From NCBI RefSeq assembly GCF_011398925.1, contig NZ_AP022842.1, positions 1,042,001-1,106,000 on the forward strand: 64,000 nt of DNA. Direction: 5' to 3'. This DNA comes from Bacillus sp. KH172YL63. Its GTDB lineage: Bacteria > Bacillota > Bacilli > Bacillales > Bacillaceae_B. The notes under the pieces were generated by a model, which did not search any database, was not told where the DNA came from, and saw only the letters and a list, made by a program, of their open reading frames with translations. Positions 62,014-64,000 of this stretch are shown piece by piece; position 1 is the stretch's first letter; every line of letters starts with the position of its first letter. A program made the translations under genes and the position numbers.

Positions 62014-63510
62014 GTGAATGTTTTAATAAAAGGAATCGAGGATGAACGTTTTGAACGTCCTTTGAGATTGATAGCCAATTTATTTTTTGAAGAGTCGGCG
62101 ATCCACTTCGGTACATGTGCGGATCCGGAGCTTCAGGTCCATATACAACTTTCAACAGAGGATAACATAGAAGCTTCTGCAACACTGACTGAATTGTCGA
62201 CAGACGTAAGGCACACAGCCCGTTATGAACACGGATGGATGCCCTATGAAACGGAGAAGGAACGGTTCAAACAGCTGAAAACAGCCGTTTCCCACGTGTA
62301 TTTGAATGTTCTTCAGGATTTGACCGGCATCAGGCAAAAGTGGGGGATTTTGACAGGGATCCGCCCGACAAAGCTTTTGCATAAACAGAAACAGCTTGGC
62401 GTACCCAAAGAGGAGATTCATGCAAAGCTGAAAGAGGAATACCTCATCACCGATGAGAAAATCCAGCTGATGCAAAACATCGTGGACCGCCAGCTTTCCG
62501 TCGTGCCGGATCTCTATGATCTTCAGCATGAGGTGAGCATTTATATCGGGATCCCGTTTTGTCCAACCAAATGTGCGTATTGCACCTTCCCTGCCTATGC
62601 GATTCTTGGCAAACAAGGGCGGGTGGATTCGTTCCTCGCAGGTCTTCACTATGAAGTCCAGGAGATGGGGCGCTGGCTGAAGGAAAATAACGTGAAAATT
62701 ACGACCATCTATTACGGAGGCGGGACACCGACATCGATCACCGCAGAAGAAATGGATGCCCTCTATGAAGAAATGTACCGCTCATTCCCTGATGTGGACA
62801 GTGTCCGGGAAGTGACCGTGGAAGCAGGAAGACCGGATACAATTTCGCCGGATAAACTCGAGGTTCTGAAGAAATGGAATATCGACCGGATTTCCATCAA
62901 TCCACAGTCGTACACACAGGAAACCCTGAAAGCAATCGGCCGCCATCATACGGTGGAAGAGACGATCGATAAGTTCCATTTATCCCGTAACATGGGGATG
63001 AACAACATCAACATGGATCTCATCATCGGACTTCCCGGCGAAGAGACGCCTGAGCTACAGCATTCACTGGATGAAACGGAGAAGCTCATGCCTGAATCGC
63101 TGACGGTGCATACGCTGTCGTTCAAGCGTGCGTCCGAAATGACGAAGAACAAAGACAAGTACAAAGTGGCGGACCGTGTGGAAATCGAGAAGATGATGGA
63201 CCTGGCCGAAGACTGGACAAAACGCAAAGGCTATGAACCATATTATTTATATCGTCAGAAGAACATCCTCGGAAATCTCGAAAATGTCGGGTATGCACTT
63301 CCTGGACAGGACAGCCTCTATAACATCATGATCATGGAAGAAGTTCAGACAATCATCGGCATCGGCTGCGGTGCCGCAAGTAAATTCATCGACCCGAAGA
63401 CAGGGAAGATCACACACTTCGCCAATCCGAAAGAGCCGAATGCGTATAACCTCGGCTTCAAGGAGTATACAGATAAGAAGATTAAGATCCTGAATGAATT
63501 ATTTTCTTAA
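62014..63510 (+). CDS. hemZ: HemZ, oxygen-independent coproporphyrinogen III oxidase-like
   Basis: The 498-residue radical SAM enzyme has the cluster motif CPTKCAYC, the SAM region YYGGGTPTS and the C-terminal HemN-like domain, matching B. subtilis HemZ (501 residues). It contributes to haem synthesis under low oxygen. The start is GTG 62014, placed after AAAGGTGA; longer reading reaches back into the yhaX terminator. A 20-bp array and hairpin follow the gene. Confidence 0.92.
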   Translation: MNVLIKGIEDERFERPLRLIANLFFEESAIHFGTCADPELQVHIQLSTEDNIEASATLTELSTDVRHTARYEHGWMPYETEKERFKQLKTAVSHVYLNVLQDLTGIRQKWGILTGIRPTKLLHKQKQLGVPKEEIHAKLKEEYLITDEKIQLMQNIVDRQLSVVPDLYDLQHEVSIYIGIPFCPTKCAYCTFPAYAILGKQGRVDSFLAGLHYEVQEMGRWLKENNVKITTIYYGGGTPTSITAEEMDALYEEMYRSFPDVDSVREVTVEAGRPDTISPDKLEVLKKWNIDRISINPQSYTQETLKAIGRHHTVEETIDKFHLSRNMGMNNINMDLIIGLPGEETPELQHSLDETEKLMPESLTVHTLSFKRASEMTKNKDKYKVADRVEIEKMMDLAEDWTKRKGYEPYYLYRQKNILGNLENVGYALPGQDSLYNIMIMEEVQTIIGIGCGAASKFIDPKTGKITHFANPKEPNAYNLGFKEYTDKKIKILNELFS

Positions 63511-63553
63511 TTCTTTCTTCATAGACAGCGGCGTAGCGATTTTTCGACAAAGA

Positions 63554-63662
63554 GATCATAAGTCCGATGAGATGGATCATATTTTAAAAATCCCGCTCAT
63601 ATATTTTGAAAGGTGCTCATAAATGTAAAAAGTGGATCATAAACAGAGGAAACCGGCTCATA
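63554..63662. repeat. Array D: six GATCATA/GCTCATA cores at 20-21-bp pitch
   Basis: Cores begin at 63554, 63575, 63595, 63615, 63635 and 63656 (spacings 21, 20, 20, 20 and 21). Three read GATCATA and three GCTCATA, often followed by A. The last copy lies in the left arm of a long hairpin. The core shares CATA(A) with array C. Confidence 0.85.
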
Positions 63663-63694
63663 TTCCACGGAATCATTGGGCAAGAGCCGGTTTC
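63649..63694 (+). terminator. Hairpin downstream of hemZ
   Basis: GAAACCGGCTC pairs perfectly with GAGCCGGTTTC; a T-rich tract follows at some distance. The sixth core of array D lies in its left arm. Confidence 0.6.
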
Positions 63695-64000
63695 ACCCCT
63701 TTTGCAACGGTCTCTTTGGCCTTTTTCAGCTTGTTAGCGGACCGAATCATATGATTTTGATAAAAAAATCGAACAAAAATGTACATTTTATCGTTAAATC
63801 CGCTATATCATGTCATGGCTTTGACAGGCAAAGTGGGTGTACCTCCAAAAGGTGCCGAAGAGATTCTCTTCGGCACCTTTTTTTCATGTCTCGACCTCTC
63901 CCTTAAAAGCTACAATACTGAATGGTCGGAATTTTTAAATAACGTGGAGGAATATTTGCAGAAAAGGAGAATTAGTACAATAGGTATAAATTGAAAGCGG
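63695..64000 (+). other. Intergenic region at the right edge
   Basis: No convincing gene is visible. The region has a 7-bp inverted repeat (TAGCGGA at 63735 with TCCGCTA at 63799), a strong terminator at 63847-63884, and further AT-rich sequence that may be the leader of a gene beyond the window. Confidence 0.5.
63847..63884 (+). terminator. Strong terminator near the right edge
   Basis: AAAAGGTGCCGAAGAG pairs with CTCTTCGGCACCTTTT around an ATT loop. With about 150 bp of upstream leader it may be an attenuator for the next gene. Confidence 0.88.

Noticed and set aside
63779..63994. 71-residue frame at the right edge
   Set aside because: It crosses a very strong terminator hairpin and has no ribosome site; it is more likely leader RNA of a gene beyond the window.

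Overview
The window looks like a chromosomal segment of an endospore-forming Bacillaceae species. It carries spore genes (spoVR, splAB, an alpha/beta-type SASP gene, YheC/YheD-type coat proteins), strong GGAGG ribosome binding sites and Gram-positive lipoproteins. Many gene blocks match, from memory, the yhc-yhd, yhf and yhe-yha part of the Bacillus subtilis map (yhcYZ-azr-yhdB-yhdC, spoVR, yhfSTU, bmrCD, yheE-yheA, yhaX, hemZ), but rearranged and interleaved with other genes. The genus cannot be fixed from sequence alone; a Bacillus or Rossellomorea-like organism is plausible. I see no prophage, transposase, rRNA or CRISPR locus.

Layout. 0-13 kb: a two-component system with a quinone/azo reductase, small yhd genes, an MFS exporter, spoVR, a DASS-family carboxylate carrier, a hydroxybutyrate dehydrogenase with a GntP-type permease, and a CorC/HlyC-type protein. 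13-17 kb: a cadC-cadA-czcD metal efflux operon with two operators around its promoter, then a Fur-regulated-basic-protein-like gene. 17-23 kb: an aldo/keto reductase, an APH-like kinase and a TPP-riboswitch operon for thiamine-precursor uptake (thiY, a thiamine-binding protein, thiX, thiZ, a TatD-like hydrolase). 23-29 kb: UV repair (splAB, a photolyase), a degenerate arsenate-reductase-like protein, a glutamate/dicarboxylate symporter, an Xre regulator and a universal stress protein. 30-37 kb: an MFS protein, a sigY-like ECF sigma operon, and bmrCD behind a two-step leader-peptide attenuator. 37-44 kb: orphan peptide-type permeases, a small envelope pair, a tcyABC-like cystine importer. 43-49 kb: a BirA-box bioY gene followed by an acyl-CoA ligase, thiolase and SDR, then fumarase. 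49-64 kb: SASP, msmX, a PucR-type regulator, a CstR-like repressor, a ferritin-like protein, four tandem YheC/YheD-type ATP-grasp genes, yheB, yheA, yhaX and hemZ.

The most unusual structure is a set of four intergenic arrays (near 9.0, 29.9, 60.7 and 63.6 kb). Each has exactly six copies of a short core at a 20-bp pitch. Two share one core and have homologous units; the other two use different cores. The pitch is not a multiple of three, the spacers diverge, and no known feature type explains them. Other notable items are the tandem attenuator before bmrCD, a compact tRNA-like fold with CCA upstream of the SASP gene, the fourfold YheC/YheD-type cluster, a long palindrome before splA, and three proteins that have lost family catalytic residues (ArsC-like, thiolase, HAD).
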